DNA from: Henckelia pumila
Lineage: Eukaryota; Streptophyta; Magnoliopsida; Lamiales; Gesneriaceae
Direction of reading: 5' to 3'
DNA: 64,000 nt
Assembly (NCBI RefSeq): GCF_033568475.1
Contig: NC_133122.1
Coordinates: 18,917,206-18,981,205 of the forward strand
Made by a program: the position numbers and the translations under genes. Of this stretch, positions 47,873 through 62,405 are shown in pieces. Position 1 is the stretch's first letter. Every line of letters begins with the position of its first letter. The notes under the pieces were generated by a model. It was not told where the DNA came from, made no database searches, and worked only from the letters and a program-made list of their open reading frames with translations.

Positions 47873-48176
47873 GAAATGACCATGGTATTGTAATGGTTTA
47901 AGATATTATGGGGATATAAAGGGAGGTTAAAAATTTTTTATAAGGTTCGAGGTTAATATTAAGTAAATCAGATTCATGTACTACCCTTCAGCTCGTGTTT
48001 GCCTTGAAATGGCTTTTAGAGCATTGTGGATATTTGTTTTGAATCTTGATCTACTTAATTAGTCTCGGTAAACTTCTTATATATATATTTTTTGTAAAAT
48101 AAAAAGATTAAATAATAATTATTTCCAATTTGATCGAACCTTCCCATGATTCTCATGTTTCAAGATCCAGAATAGT
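47873..48176 (+). repeat. Right arm of pararetroviral inverted repeat (leader)
   Basis: Counterpart of 45858-46163. CCATGGTATTGTAATGG lies at 47881-47897; TGGTAT matches the first six bases of the usual tRNA-Met primer site but the rest does not. Similarity to the other arm ends at about 48176 (CCAGAATAGTATCAT), where this viral copy is cut and AT-rich host DNA begins. Confidence 0.9.
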
Positions 48177-48381
48177 ATCATATTTTAATACAAAGAGTAT
48201 TATAATACTTTAATATAATAGTATATATAATAATGATTGTTTTTTTTATCAACCTTTCATGTGCCAATGATTTTCACACTTTTTTGAAGTTCTTAGAAAA
48301 ATGAAGATAAAGAAAGGAAGGAGGTAGTAAATTAAATTAAAGCTTATTAATAATCTAATATATGGTAATAGATTATCCATC

Positions 48382-48416
<35 letters not shown>

Positions 48417-48421
<5 letters not shown>

Positions 48422-48581
48422 CAGCGGCCCAACCAATGATGCACAACTCGTCTCCGACAACTAAAACCCGATAGTGGGTTTTAGTGATACGAATTTTTTT
48501 TAAAAAAAAACAACTAAAACCCGGTAGTGGATTTTAGTGATCGGGGACGAGTTGGGCAGGAATGGTTGGGCAGCTGAAAAT
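48417..48581. mobile_element. Second (TA)n-associated MITE, Micron-like
   Basis: Imperfect TIRs of ~41 bp (left ATTTTCAGCGGCCCAACC, right GGTTGGGCAGCTGAAAAT) with TA repeats on both sides (48385-48416 and 48587-48599). The right edge, read inward as TATAGAG then GCTGCCC, matches the left edge of the element at 9248. The middle holds two copies of a unit centred on ACTAAAACCC and GGGTTTTAGT, each itself a 10-bp-stem hairpin. No coding content. Confidence 0.78.
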
Positions 48582-48877
48582 TACTCTATATATATATATC
48601 CCTAAAATCCAATAATAACCCAAAAAAAAGCCAGTTTTTTCTCCTCCAAGAAGCTGCCCTGCCCGGAATGCTTTAAGTTTTGCTTCCTACCCTAAAGGAC
48701 AAAAAGGAAAACAAATCACAATGTTGTTGTAAGATTTTAAAATCAAAAGTTTATGACAACAGTTGTTCGAGAGCTCAAATCAGCTGCCTATTTGACTATC
48801 AAAATTCAGAATTATCGACTCATTGATTGATACAATTACTTAATCACAACTACCATTAGTCATGGACAACATCACCA

Positions 48878-49613
48878 TTACCTTTTTTTGGCCTTGTACT
48901 CCACTTCGAGTTGTTCCCTGCACTTGGCATAATTAGAAATTAACAGCGACGAAAGGAACATACACCAATATTATTTATGAACATGGGCATCAAGAGAGCT
49001 GATCCATGTATTCTTTAATTGAGGTGATATGCCACGCAAATAAACAGACGAAAAGAAATGATCCAAAATAAGATCTCAAACCTATAACGCTGTAGCTCTC
49101 GCAGCCTTGTGAATATGAGGCTGTTGCAAAATAAAGCTTCTGTATGTGAGAACTAAGGGAGTTCGCACTTAGGAAAACTTTAATTACAAGATTACATACC
49201 AAATTTCTGAAAGCCTGCAAATATATATATTAGGGGGCAAAGTCAAAGATCAAAACAAAAAAGAAGGGACCGCGAGAATGGTAAGTAACAATGGATCAGA
49301 ATTACATACAAAGCATCAAACAGCAGCATAGACGCCACGCCCACGACAAAATTTGTCTTGAATCCGGGAACAAAATATTTTCTACGAAATATTATATTAG
49401 CAAACAAATACATAACAAAAATGAAACCTCAGGATAATTTATTACTAATGAATATTTCACTTAGATATTATAATATATAAACATTCCACCACGCTAGTAC
49501 CCAAAGAAGGCACCTTTAAGATCATAGTATGATTCGTAAGGGAAAAAAATGTCTCGAGAATTAGAACGATAAGCATACCCGATGAAATATATTGGGAGTC
49601 CCCGGTGTGCTTA
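48878..49613 (-). CDS. Possible small spliced gene, product unknown
   Basis: On the minus strand, four segments link by GT-AG borders: 49613-49579, 49381-49310, 49214-49200 (15 nt) and 48917-48878 ending in TAA. The spliced frame is open through the last three and reads a hydrophobic stretch (KYFVPGFKTNFVVGVASMLL) followed by a short polar tail ending EYKAKKR, like a small membrane protein. I found no start codon: the first segment opens with TAA in that frame unless a different acceptor is used. Pyrimidine-rich, leader-like DNA lies upstream at ~49790-49850. I do not recognise the family; it may be a partial gene or chance. Confidence 0.3.
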
Positions 49614-50815
49614 CTGTAATTTAAAAAAAATAAATAAATAAACAAAAAGAAAGAAAGAAAGAAAGAAAACGCAACCCTAGTAATCAAATCATAAAAATAA
49701 AATACTAATAATAATAATAATAATCAACGAAAACAATCTTCAGAAGAAAAATAACAAGCATATATACTCGGGAAAATAAAAGGATCTTCGATTGAAAGCC
49801 GCGGCTTTTGTTGGTGATCACGAGCGAGCAAGAGGATGGGTTAAGTTAAAAGATTTAGGTCAAAAGAATTTATCGAATTTTTAGGATCATAAGTGAGTCC
49901 CGGCCAATAAGGGTCAAGCCCACAAACTCTAAATAAACCGGTGTTGTTTATGCTACCTCATTTGGGCACTGTCCAAATGGGACCCAACGTGAACATCTCA
50001 AATGCAAAATAAATTGGGTCCTTGGATGCAGCACATGGGCACATAGATAGACACGAATAAACCTATAAACATATCACTAACTTCCTATTTCCTATTCGTA
50101 TAAGCTCTCATTTATTCTGAATTTCGTGACTCAAATGACGATTTTATTTTCCTACATCACTCCACGAATTTTCTTATAATACTCCATAGGGATAAATTTG
50201 GGAAAAAAATATTTATTTTATTTTTGTTTCTAACGTCAGGGACCTCTCATTTGCTACTATTTATGTAAGAACAATGAGGTCTCAACTCGAAATTTAGGGC
50301 AACACAATATTATAATACCGACCAAATAACCTCGTCCACATGAAACCATTAACAAAAAAATTATAGAAGGGATATCTTCTCGACACATGGCAATGCAACT
50401 GCCAGAAGCCCAGTTAAAAAAATAAATCACAAGAAGATGAATGGGTTGTGCCCTTGATTAAATGTTGAAAATAATATATATTACGTTTTGTTCGAAAATA
50501 ACATACAGCTGTGTTTAAGATCACAAAAGATGAATGGGTTGATTCAGTGTTGAAAATAATATATTACGTTTTGTTTCAAAATAACGTATAACCGTGTTAT
50601 AGATCAGTAGATCACAAGAAGATGAATGAGTTCATGACAGGAGAAAAATAATGTATCGAATTTTTAGCTAGTGGGAAAATACTGTAACTTTTTCCATCTA
50701 ACTTTAATATTGTAGCTTTATTATTTTTATCTTCTATGTTATCAAAATTTATTTTTAATCATGTGATTTTTTTTTTTAATTTTTGGACGATTTTAATATT
50801 TTTTATTGAGAGTGT
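49614..50815. other. Intergenic DNA with a ~95-bp tandem repeat
   Basis: ATCACAAGAAGATGAATG or close variants recurs near 50427, 50521 and 50610, each copy of the first two followed by TGTTGAAAATAATATA and TTACGTTTTGTT, giving an approximate 90-95-bp repeat. Microsatellites (GAAA)n and (AAT)n lie near 49650 and 49705. No gene was recognised. Confidence 0.55.
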
Positions 50816-51898
50816 TTGAATTATACACGTACTGAGAATGATAGCATGAAACGAACATTCCAAGCGACTTTCTATGAGAATCAAAAGTTGATTAAAACTA
50901 TCAACTCTTGGAATAAAGCTTCCACCTCACTTAGTAAGATACATGAGAATCAGAATCAGAATCAGAATCAGAATCAGAATCAGAAGCAGGCAGGTGACAA
51001 AACCGGTCTGGGATACGGTTCAAATGAATGTACGTACTCCTACTGGGAAAAATATTCAGTCGAATACTAGTAAGAACAATCCTAACATCATAAGATTTGT
51101 CAGATCTAGTACGATATATGAACATAATGAGCCTGAGATCAATGTGATACAGCCAATGCGCTATGAGAAGAAGGCAAAGTATAGAGGGCTGGGATATGTA
51201 GAACCTCGGAATCCGGGGAAAGAAAAGACATGGGTCAGACCCATATTGAATGAACAAAAAAAGAAAAACCAATATAAGTTCAAAAAATCAAGGAATGAAA
51301 CAAGTCAATTCAAGTACAGGAATAATAGGATGATACATAACCAATACTTCAATTGCAGGCTCGTTCAAAAGCGAAATAGACTGAACAACGAAGATCAAAA
51401 GTTCAAACAACACAACATCTCACAGACCACATACTAGCACACGCAAGACCCCTCGACCGATTTATTTTTTAGATGCACACACAGGAAGACCCGTCAGGGT
51501 AATTCAAGTATGGGTCCCTAAAGGACTAATCCAGTTTGACCCATAGATAAGGGTACCATAGTCATAATATTATTATTTTGCAAGTACCATCGATCGAAAG
51601 CAAAGCAATAGAAAAGACTACCTGGTTTCTCGGCAGTGGATGTTGCAGGCACATGACTGGAAACAAAGATCTTCTGTCTGAAATATCATACTACAAAGGA
51701 GCCAAAATAATCTTTGGTGATTATTCTAAGGGTAAGATCGTGGGTAAGGGTAAGATTATCCATGGTAACATCATTATTAATGACATACTTCTAGTTGATA
51801 ATCTTTGCTATAACCTGATCAGCATTAGCCAATTATGTGATGATGGTCATATTGTTGAATTCCACAAATCAAATCTAGTAAATGTGAAGTTATGCTAA
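50816..51898 (+). pseudogene. SIRE/Maximus-like copia gag-pol remnant
   Basis: The segment at 51578-51898 matches a copia protease and pre-integrase region: WFLGSGCCRHMTGNKDLL, IIFGDYSKGKIVGKGK and NLISISQLCD. The protease active-site Asp (normally DSG) is Gly. Upstream at 50943-51437 is basic, gag/pol-linker-like sequence in another frame, with stops between. Integrase, RT, RNase H and LTRs are absent. The wording resembles the SIRE/Maximus lineage. Confidence 0.75.
50943..50987. repeat. (AGAATC)n hexanucleotide microsatellite
   Basis: At least six perfect AGAATC units followed by one variant unit (AGAAGC). In frame they encode an Arg-Ile or Asn-Gln dipeptide run inside the copia remnant. 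Confidence 0.9.
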
Positions 51899-52457
51899 CT
51901 GGACTTTTCTTTTATATTTTCACATTTCAGTTATATTCCAATATCTTTATGTTTTTGGCAATTTAAGTCATTTTTCCGACGTGGCGCTGACGTGACACCA
52001 ATTCAATGCTAATGTGGAGCTGACGTGTATAGTCCACGTAAGCAGTTTTGAATAAAAATGATCAAAATTACCAAAAATAAAAACATGTAGGTCTAAAACC
52101 GAAACATGAAACATATATGATCAAAATCGCAAAGTGACAAACATACACGACCAAATTTGCAGTTTTCCCTTCATTGTATTTAGAAATTTAAATATAAAAC
52201 ATTATTTATTGTAAAATGGCTAGTTGCATAGTGAAATATATATTTTATACTCCGTGTTTATATTTTTCTCAAAGAGATTTTATTTTATTTTATATCTAAA
52301 TCAATTAAAATTGTAATTTTTATTTTAATTTTAATGCACTATACATATTACCATTCACAGTTACTTTTATACGACATATAATTATCTCATATAAATGGAA
52401 GATTTTAATAAAAAAAATCCGCAAAACCCTCGACTTATATTGGACCATGCCCTCTTG
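51899..52457. other. Transposon-end-like DNA, no gene
   Basis: ATCAAAATCGCAAAGTGACA and TTTGCAGTTTTCCCTT at 52122-52172 match 10865-10920. The segment 51975-52060 (GACGTGGCGCTGACGTGAC, AGCTGACGTG) is typical of subterminal MULE sequence. The opposite end was not found. Confidence 0.45.
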
Positions 52458-52603
52458 GGTTTAGTACATGTCGCCCGCAGGGCACTACCCTGCGGGTGAT
52501 GTGTAACCCATAATTATGCAAAATTAGTGAGTCCCACGTGGGACCCACTAATTTTAACTAATAATGCATCGCCACGTCACCTGCGGGTAGCATCTATTCA
52601 ACA
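52458..52603. mobile_element. Small Mutator-type MITE (146 bp) with inner palindromes
   Basis: The 9-bp duplication GCCCTCTTG lies at 52449-52457 and 52604-52612. Imperfect ends pair GGTTTAGTACATGTCGCCCG with the complement of CGGGTAGCATCTATTCAACA. Inside are a 9-bp-stem hairpin (CCCGCAGGG...CCCTGCGGG, 52474-52496) and a near-perfect 36-bp palindrome centred on GTCCCACGTGGGAC (52519-52554), which includes a CACGTG G-box. Size and target length point to a non-autonomous MULE. Confidence 0.78.
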
Positions 52604-52612
52604 GCCCTCTTG

Positions 52613-53114
52613 ATCGATCTTTACACCCATATACACAATTGCAAATACGAAAGGAAACTCTAAATATGCTGCCCTAACAGATGTCCAAGTTTCGGAGCAA
52701 ACAAGTTTGTGATCATGTTCTCGTGAGTTCAATTCCACCTACAGTATTTTCCCAAGTGAGTCTATTGCATAAAGTTTGATATACATATGAATTTCATTAA
52801 ATGTTTTTAAATTAAAAACATTTAATTTTTAAATTAAAAATGGGACTTAAATGTTTTTTTAAGCTACCAATTCTGTATCCCAACTCACCCTACATATATT
52901 TCATTTCGAGTCAGCATTGTCACCACATAGATACATATGAATTTCATTCGACACTAAGCAAGAAATAGTTCATCAAACCAAGTCATATTTATAAATACAC
53001 GCATATCTAGTTGGTTTTATAGTTGATCATATTATCAATATAATTAAAGAAGACGCGATATTATTTTCTAATAATATCAAACTGATACTATGTATTAATC
53101 CTTTGAACATATTA

Positions 53115-53157
<43 letters not shown>

Positions 53158-53600
53158 ATAATGATACTATGTATTAAACCCGTGCAGCTTTATGGCATGG
53201 GTAGTTGAAAATAAACATTTTCAGTTTATTTTGAAACTTCAGTCATGAATCTTAAAACTTATGCTGTTGCAAAGGATATTCAATGTGCTTCATAACTTTA
53301 TACTTCAAATTGGGCAATTCCTAAGGATTTTTTTTGGATGAATTCAGTGACGAGATTGCAGAGCCTTGCCCCCTTCTCTTTGGGGTTGTATGGAGGCATG
53401 ATTTTATGTTTTGAGCATCAAACCCTCACACTCGGGGATATTTTATTGCGCAGACAACTTATCCAAGGCGCCAGTGACATGGCACTTGGGCGCCCGTAAT
53501 TCTGCTCGGAACTATTCTAGGTATGTCTTTTGTCCATGTTCTTAGGTCTCCCATGGCCCCTTCACCTATTTTTACAAATTTGGAGACATAAACAAATTTG
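52613..53600. other. Intergenic DNA with (TA)n
   Basis: A (TA)n tract at about 53117-53155 and a small A/T palindrome near 52797-52845. No gene was recognised. Confidence 0.55.
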
Positions 53601-53689
53601 GAGACTTAAAATTACATGATTATCCTTATTTTTATTTGAAAAAAATCTTTTAAAAATGCATGTAGGATAATCATGTAATTTTAAGTCTC
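53601..53689. repeat. Perfect 26-bp inverted repeat
   Basis: Arms at 53601-53626 (from GAGACTTAAAATTAC) and 53664-53689 are exact reverse complements around a 37-base loop. No TSD or known MITE terminus was recognised. Confidence 0.9.
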
Positions 53690-53751
53690 ATGTGTAACCC
53701 AACGTGTAAGACTTTGTGTACACGTAGCATTACCCATTAATATATATATTA

Positions 53752-53986
53752 CTCCATCCGTCTATGCCATGTTTTTTTGTCCCACATATACAGGCAAATA
53801 CTATTTTTAGTAATATTTTTTATATTTTTTTTATTAATATACTCATATGAATTACATCTTGAAATTGTGCAATCATTTTTTATACATTAAATAAGGAGAA
53901 AATATGAAATTTATACAAAATTTGTTTCTAAATGATTTTTCCTAATATGTGTGAAAAAATAGGTCTATATAATCGGACAAATGGAG
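53752..53986. mobile_element. Stowaway MITE (235 bp)
   Basis: CTCCATCCGTCTATGCCATG at the left and ATCGGACAAATGGAG at the right are Stowaway-type TIRs, flanked by TA on both sides (53750-53751 and 53987-53988). The interior is AT-rich with no coding sequence; Stowaways are moved by Tc1/mariner transposases. Confidence 0.9.
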
Positions 53987-53988
53987 TA

Positions 53989-54589
53989 TTATAGCATTGG
54001 ATACATGGTCATTTCTTGAATTGTATGAAACGATTTGCAAATGTTTTTATAATAAATATAAACATGTTCGAATATCGAAACCAACTCGACCAAATTATTA
54101 GCCAATTTATGTAAAATTAATAATTTGAACCCTCTGATATTGTGTGGGGTATGCTTTGTGAATTGACCATGTTGCTTTCTTTCTCAAGTCCCTGTCAATA
54201 ATGCATATTTTTCTATTTAACCTCGCATGAGTCAATGAACCTTTGACTCATGTGGGATGAGATCCTTTCGGAACCAATCTTTTATAAATAATTTGAACCC
54301 TTTGACTATTTTCATTTAAAAATGAAATAATTTTGTGTGATTCTAGATTGGTCGAGAACTCTCGTTTTGCGATCAAAAAAAAAAAAGGAACTCTCGTTTT
54401 GAACGTTGACTCAGTCTTTGCCTTAGCTTCAAACTAATGGAAATCGATATTTAACCGTTAATTTATTTTCCAAATATATATATTTTAATATTAATAATTA
54501 ATAATTATTTTCCAAATAATATATATTTTAATATTTAGGGTTTCTAAGAGAAGCGTGTCGGTTCCATTAGCCGACCTAACCACCTTCCC
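53989..54589. other. Polyubiquitin upstream DNA
   Basis: No gene was recognised. GGAACTCTCGTTTTG-type text is locally duplicated near 54355-54400. Confidence 0.5.
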
Positions 54590-57111
<2,522 letters not shown>

Positions 57112-57687
57112 GTTCGCAATGTTAATCTGTTTAGTTTTATGGGTTTGGTTCAGCAGTACGGAGTATGGATACAAACAGTGGGGTTTACTTGGTCCTCAGT
57201 TTGGTGGTAGTGATACCTGTGATTGTTCTTAGCGTTGGTTTTGCAGCAGACATGTTCTTTTTCTCATTTTAGTTACAAATGCAGTTTGATTGTGTGAAAA
57301 ATTATTTTGTGAGATTCAGTTTCTCTCTGTTTTTGCATCCCCCGGCCCTATTATGTTTACTCTACAACTGTTTTAACTTTTCTACCTCTGAAATTATATA
57401 TTTTTTTTGTGGAAACTATATATGAATTTAAAAATAATTTGATATTGTTATTTTTGGAGGCTAAGTAAGCGTTTTCAATATTTATAATAATTTTAATTAT
57501 TTTAAGATAAACATTAAATAAAATATTAGATTTATCATATAAGATTTAATAGATAATTCAAGTTTTAAACTATAAATATATATATTTATAAAAACTGTTT
57601 TCATTTTAAAAAAATAAATAAATTTTTTTTTTCTAAAAAGTGATCGCTTAATTAAGATTAAGTTTATTAAAGCTTAAACGAAATTAA
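57112..57687. other. Polyubiquitin 3' UTR and downstream DNA
   Basis: The 3' UTR probably ends within about 250 bases. Sequence at 57351-57470 is repeated, diverged, at 27365-27490 beside a ubiquitin fragment. Confidence 0.7.
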
Positions 57688-58254
57688 GAGGGTGTTTGGT
57701 AAAGGTTAAAAGCTCTCAATTTTTGTTTGGTAAATTTTTTTAAAAATAGCGTTTAAGCTGTCAAAATAAGCTTTTTGATAGCTTATAAGCTGTTTTTTAA
57801 AAATTAAGGGGAGAGGTACTTTTTTCAAAAAAATTTTATTTTAACATTTTATCTCTCTAAAATATCCTTAAATATTTTAATAAATCACCATCATATCCTC
57901 CACCGCTTAAATATTAAATATTATTTTTAAAAAAATGACAAATCACATAATTTTTTTTAAAATAAAATATTATAACAATTTTTTTTAATATATATTTATT
58001 TTAAAACTACTTTTATATATATATAACTTAGAAAAATTATTTTCATATAATTATATCCTTTTTGGTAATTTTGACGATAAAAATATTTTATAATACAAAA
58101 CACATCAACATCTTTAAGTTATTTAAAATAAGTTTATTCAAACACTTTAACATCTTATTTTTAAATAAGTTCTAACAGCTTATAAGCTCGTAAAACAGCT
58201 TTTAAGTTCTAGGAACTTATAAGCTCTTTTTAATAAGTTTAGCCAAACACCCTC
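57688..58254. mobile_element. Tourist-like (PIF/Harbinger) MITE, 567 bp
   Basis: GAGGGTGTTTGG at the left and CCAAACACCCTC at the right are perfect 12-bp TIRs with the 3-bp duplication TAA outside each (57685-57687, 58255-58257). Subterminal GCTTATAAGCT-type motifs recur on both sides. No transposase. The TAA target and GGGTGTTTGG-type end fit the Tourist group. Confidence 0.85.
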
Positions 58255-58257
58255 TAA

Positions 58258-61200
58258 GCGTTGCTTAAACGAGCTTTTTAGAACACTAATCAATGCGTAT
58301 GACATGAATATATCATCAAATATGTGATGTTTGGTACATTTATTGATGATACATATCATTACTTGCAACTTAACTTCCCCATATCTCAAACTCTGGTGTC
58401 AAATGAACTGTATAATTATATATTCTAAAATTTAATATTAGAAACATAAACATTGTTTATATTTAAGATAAGACAAATTGATCATGATCATATTTTCACC
58501 GAAAAACTTGTGAATCGAATTTTACAAGAATAGAGGCTCATGTCTTTCTTTGTTCCAAATATTCGCCTAATGTCCTATAGATGCTACCATTGATAAAAAC
58601 TTACATAAAATTATCTATTCTCGTACAAAATTACTTCATACCCTTACTACATATCACTTCTCAGGGCATCATCAACCTTTAATGGAGTATTTCTCCAAAA
58701 TAGAGGAGAGATCCTCCAACCTTCCTCTATTTGCACATTGTAAAATGGAGAGTGCTATAGAGGATCAATGTAACGATAGAGTAGCAAAATAGAAGATTAC
58801 AAAATTACGAAATTGTCATCCTAAAAAATTACATAATAGTCATTTTGTATTTTTTGGTTCATTTTATATAATTAATTTTTTAATTAATTTTATTGTTACA
58901 TTTTATTTAATGTATTTTTAATTTATAATTAATTGTAATTTTACTATTTATAATAAACACCAAATGAAAATAATGAACTAGGTCATGACCAAAAAAATAC
59001 ATAACACAAAATAAATGCATTATTTTAGAAAAAAATAGAGTCGAATACATATTTAATTTTTTTATATTTAATAATACAAAACGTAATTATTTAATATATT
59101 ATACAATTTATTTCAATAACGTATCAAATTAAATTCAGTTTAAATACATTATTATTATTATTTTTAGAGTAGTTTAAATACATTATGTAATTATATATAT
59201 GCTTGGAAATTTAAAATTTTAAAAATTGAGTATTTGGTAACTTTTAAATGATATGAGTTGAGTAAGATTTTTGAAAACAGATATCACTGTTTTTTATTTT
59301 GGATGACATAGGAAGAAAAATAAAGTAAATGGATTGAAGACGCTATTCACCTCCATTTTCAACACATGAAATTTCATTTGTTTAATTTAAAATAAGGCAA
59401 TTAAACAGCAATCTCAGGAGGGGTCCGAAATTAAAACTCAAAATTTAGAGGGAACAAAATCATGTTTTTAGGTTTTATTTTTTTTAAAAAAAAAATCATG
59501 TTTTTAGGTGAGTTCATAATTAGACATGGATAAGTTTAGGAAAAAGAATTTAATGAAACAACTGTAGATGACAGTATTTGTCGGCTTCTTGTGGGGTTTC
59601 TAGTTTCTACCACTGAATCTAACTGTAGATAAGATCAGTACTCGATTGCCATTGTTTCTTAATTAAATGTCATTAAACGAATTAAATGCAATTTGGTCTT
59701 AATTGCCACCATTAGATTAAATGTCCCCAATCTCCATTATTTGGCGATGTAACAATGTGACGGGAGAATCAATAAATTAATTAATTTGATGAAAAAATAA
59801 ACCCTTTTCCTCTACTTACTGCATTTTTTTTTAAAAAAAAGTTTTTCCCATTCTTTTCTCAATTTTTATATATCTTGATCGATTGTTTATACTAACAATC
59901 ATGTAAGATCATACGATTACTGTTTTACCAAACATAACAGTTTTTCTAATATGAACAAGTATTATACTCAAACAAGCTTATATATACATGTATATATGCC
60001 TTATGTAAAATGTTAAGTAAATTATGTATAATTTGGTAGGAATACTTTGATTTATCTTTTACTAAAAGTAAATATTACTTGTAATTTTTTTCCCTAAAAA
60101 ATATTGAATTTTTGTTTACTTGGGAGATTGGATCTTAATCATCGGCACGTTAACAAAATGAATATTGTATGCGATATATCTTTCAAAAAATATATATTAT
60201 ATGTGATATGACCTACAATAAGAGATACCGTAAGCAAAAGTTATTTTGATTATACAAAAAATTGAATTGAAAATTCTAAACTATCTTATCTTACGAAAAA
60301 GTGATTTATTTTTTAAAAAATAAAAATAAAAAATATTTCACCGGAAAGGGACCTATGAACTAGAAGACAATCCACACTTGTCAAGCTTATAAATTTTCTT
60401 ATCTAATATATATAGTTTAGATATACGTACAGATACAAGATAAAACTAATACTTATCCCACTCCAATAAATTAAAATATTACTACCCAACCAATATAACA
60501 AACTATGAATGGGGGAATTCATGACAGACAAAAACAAGAATAAATACACTTAATTAAGAAGAGAAGTTTAGGCTAAACTCATATAAATGTGAAAACACAG
60601 TGTATACATCAGATAAAGTGTCCCCAAAATTCTTGATTGAAATAAAGACCTAGCGAAAGTTTTCACACTATTTTCGACTTCATCGCTTGTTTTCACCCAT
60701 TCACTCGATTTCATATATTTAGTTAATTTAAAGAACTCGAGACGTTGCGACAGAAAAACGAATGTACCAAGGAATGTAATAGAATTTGAGACGATACATA
60801 TATACAACACTACTATATCAAGATGGATCATCATTGATAATTTCACAAACTATTTGAAGTTATCATTTCTTATCAACGTTTCTTGAAGAAATATTATATA
60901 TTATATTTTATTTGAATGAAAATTATTGTTTTTTATGTTATTTTTTTTAACAGCAGATATGAATAAGATTGATCGATGCGACTTACTCAATATCAATTCA
61001 GATATCATGCGACTATTTTTTAAAATAAATTTTTTTTTTTTTTGAACGGAATAAAATAAATTAATGTTATGAATGGATGGATAGATAGATATATATTACA
61101 TGTGTGGTGGTGTCATGTGGCGATGTAATTTGGTTGTAGGCATATAAAATATGGTACAAAATCAATGCTGGGAAGACAGACGTAAGCACGGCATTGATTG

Positions 61201-62361
61201 TTATCCAAACAAAAACAAAAACAAAAACAAAAACAAAAAAGGTGTTGTGGACCAATCACAATTGGAGTTTTACTTTGTTTTTCAGTTGTCCCATTCTTTT
61301 CTTACCTACCAATTAATTTTGCCCTTCCAAGTTCCAATCCAATTATTTATACCCCACCTGGGAGAACATGATTGGTCATATATCCTTCAAATTTTTATTT
61401 TTATTTTTGAAAAATCACCCTTTTTCATTCTCTAGTCTTTTCTCATTCTCTATGGGAGGTATTTTAATTAGTTTGTTTTCCACTTTTGTAAATACCTTTT
61501 TCGTTCGGTCTATGCTATATTGATAATGTTTATATTAATATCATTATATAATGTAGTTCTCTCACATTTTTTTTAAAATTACATATGCGTTGATGATTCA
61601 AAGAATAACATTTTACCACACTGTAGGGAGAGAAATACTCATGATGTAGCATATAATAATATCTTTTTTCTCATAAATTTTTTTATTATTTATTGTTAAA
61701 AAGATTCAAACTCTAAATCTGGTTTCTGAATATTAAAATACTTCGTACAGAGTTATGCTTAGATAAATTTTTTTTTTTTTTTAAAAAAAAACTTTTTTTG
61801 GCAACTACTATCGATCAATATTAGGAAGGAAAAATTCTTGAATGACTTCTCTAAGTTATAACATATTTTAATACTCTAATCTTTTGTAAATCATCAAACT
61901 TTAATTTTGTCTTATTGTGATATGTTGGCTTCATTTTGTACTTTTAAATTTTCGTTCTATCCCAGTGTTGATATAAAGTCGGTTGATAATGATGGAGCGG
62001 ACATTGGAGACCACTTCATCGAATTAGAAGAAGGAAAACAAAAAAGTGGGGAAAAAAAAAAGAAAGAAAATTAATTGCAGTAAGAGCAAACTTCAAAGAG
62101 ATACACATTACCAAAAATCAAAATAGGTTAATCTAGCTCCTATCCAGTGTGTGTCGCACGTTGTTTGCTTAGTGCAGTTTTATTCATATCTAGCATAGTT
62201 TGTAGGCTATAACATTAATTCGAGAGTTTATCCAATGCATACTGAAAGATAGCGGCTGCGAATTCCCAGATCACAAAAAACAAAGGTTAATCTGAGATCA
62301 AATTTACAATTTTTCAACTATCATAACAAAATTTCTTCCCACATATTTATTTATATATAAT

Positions 62362-62405
<44 letters not shown>

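Noticed and set aside
42850-48176. Intact, potentially active virus
   Set aside because: Several stops, a frameshift, an inversion, and no protease, RT or RNase H region; it is a decayed genomic fossil.
60568-60846. 92-residue minus-strand frame with hydrophobic ends
   Set aside because: No recognised domain, splice context or promoter; composition fits chance in AT-rich DNA.
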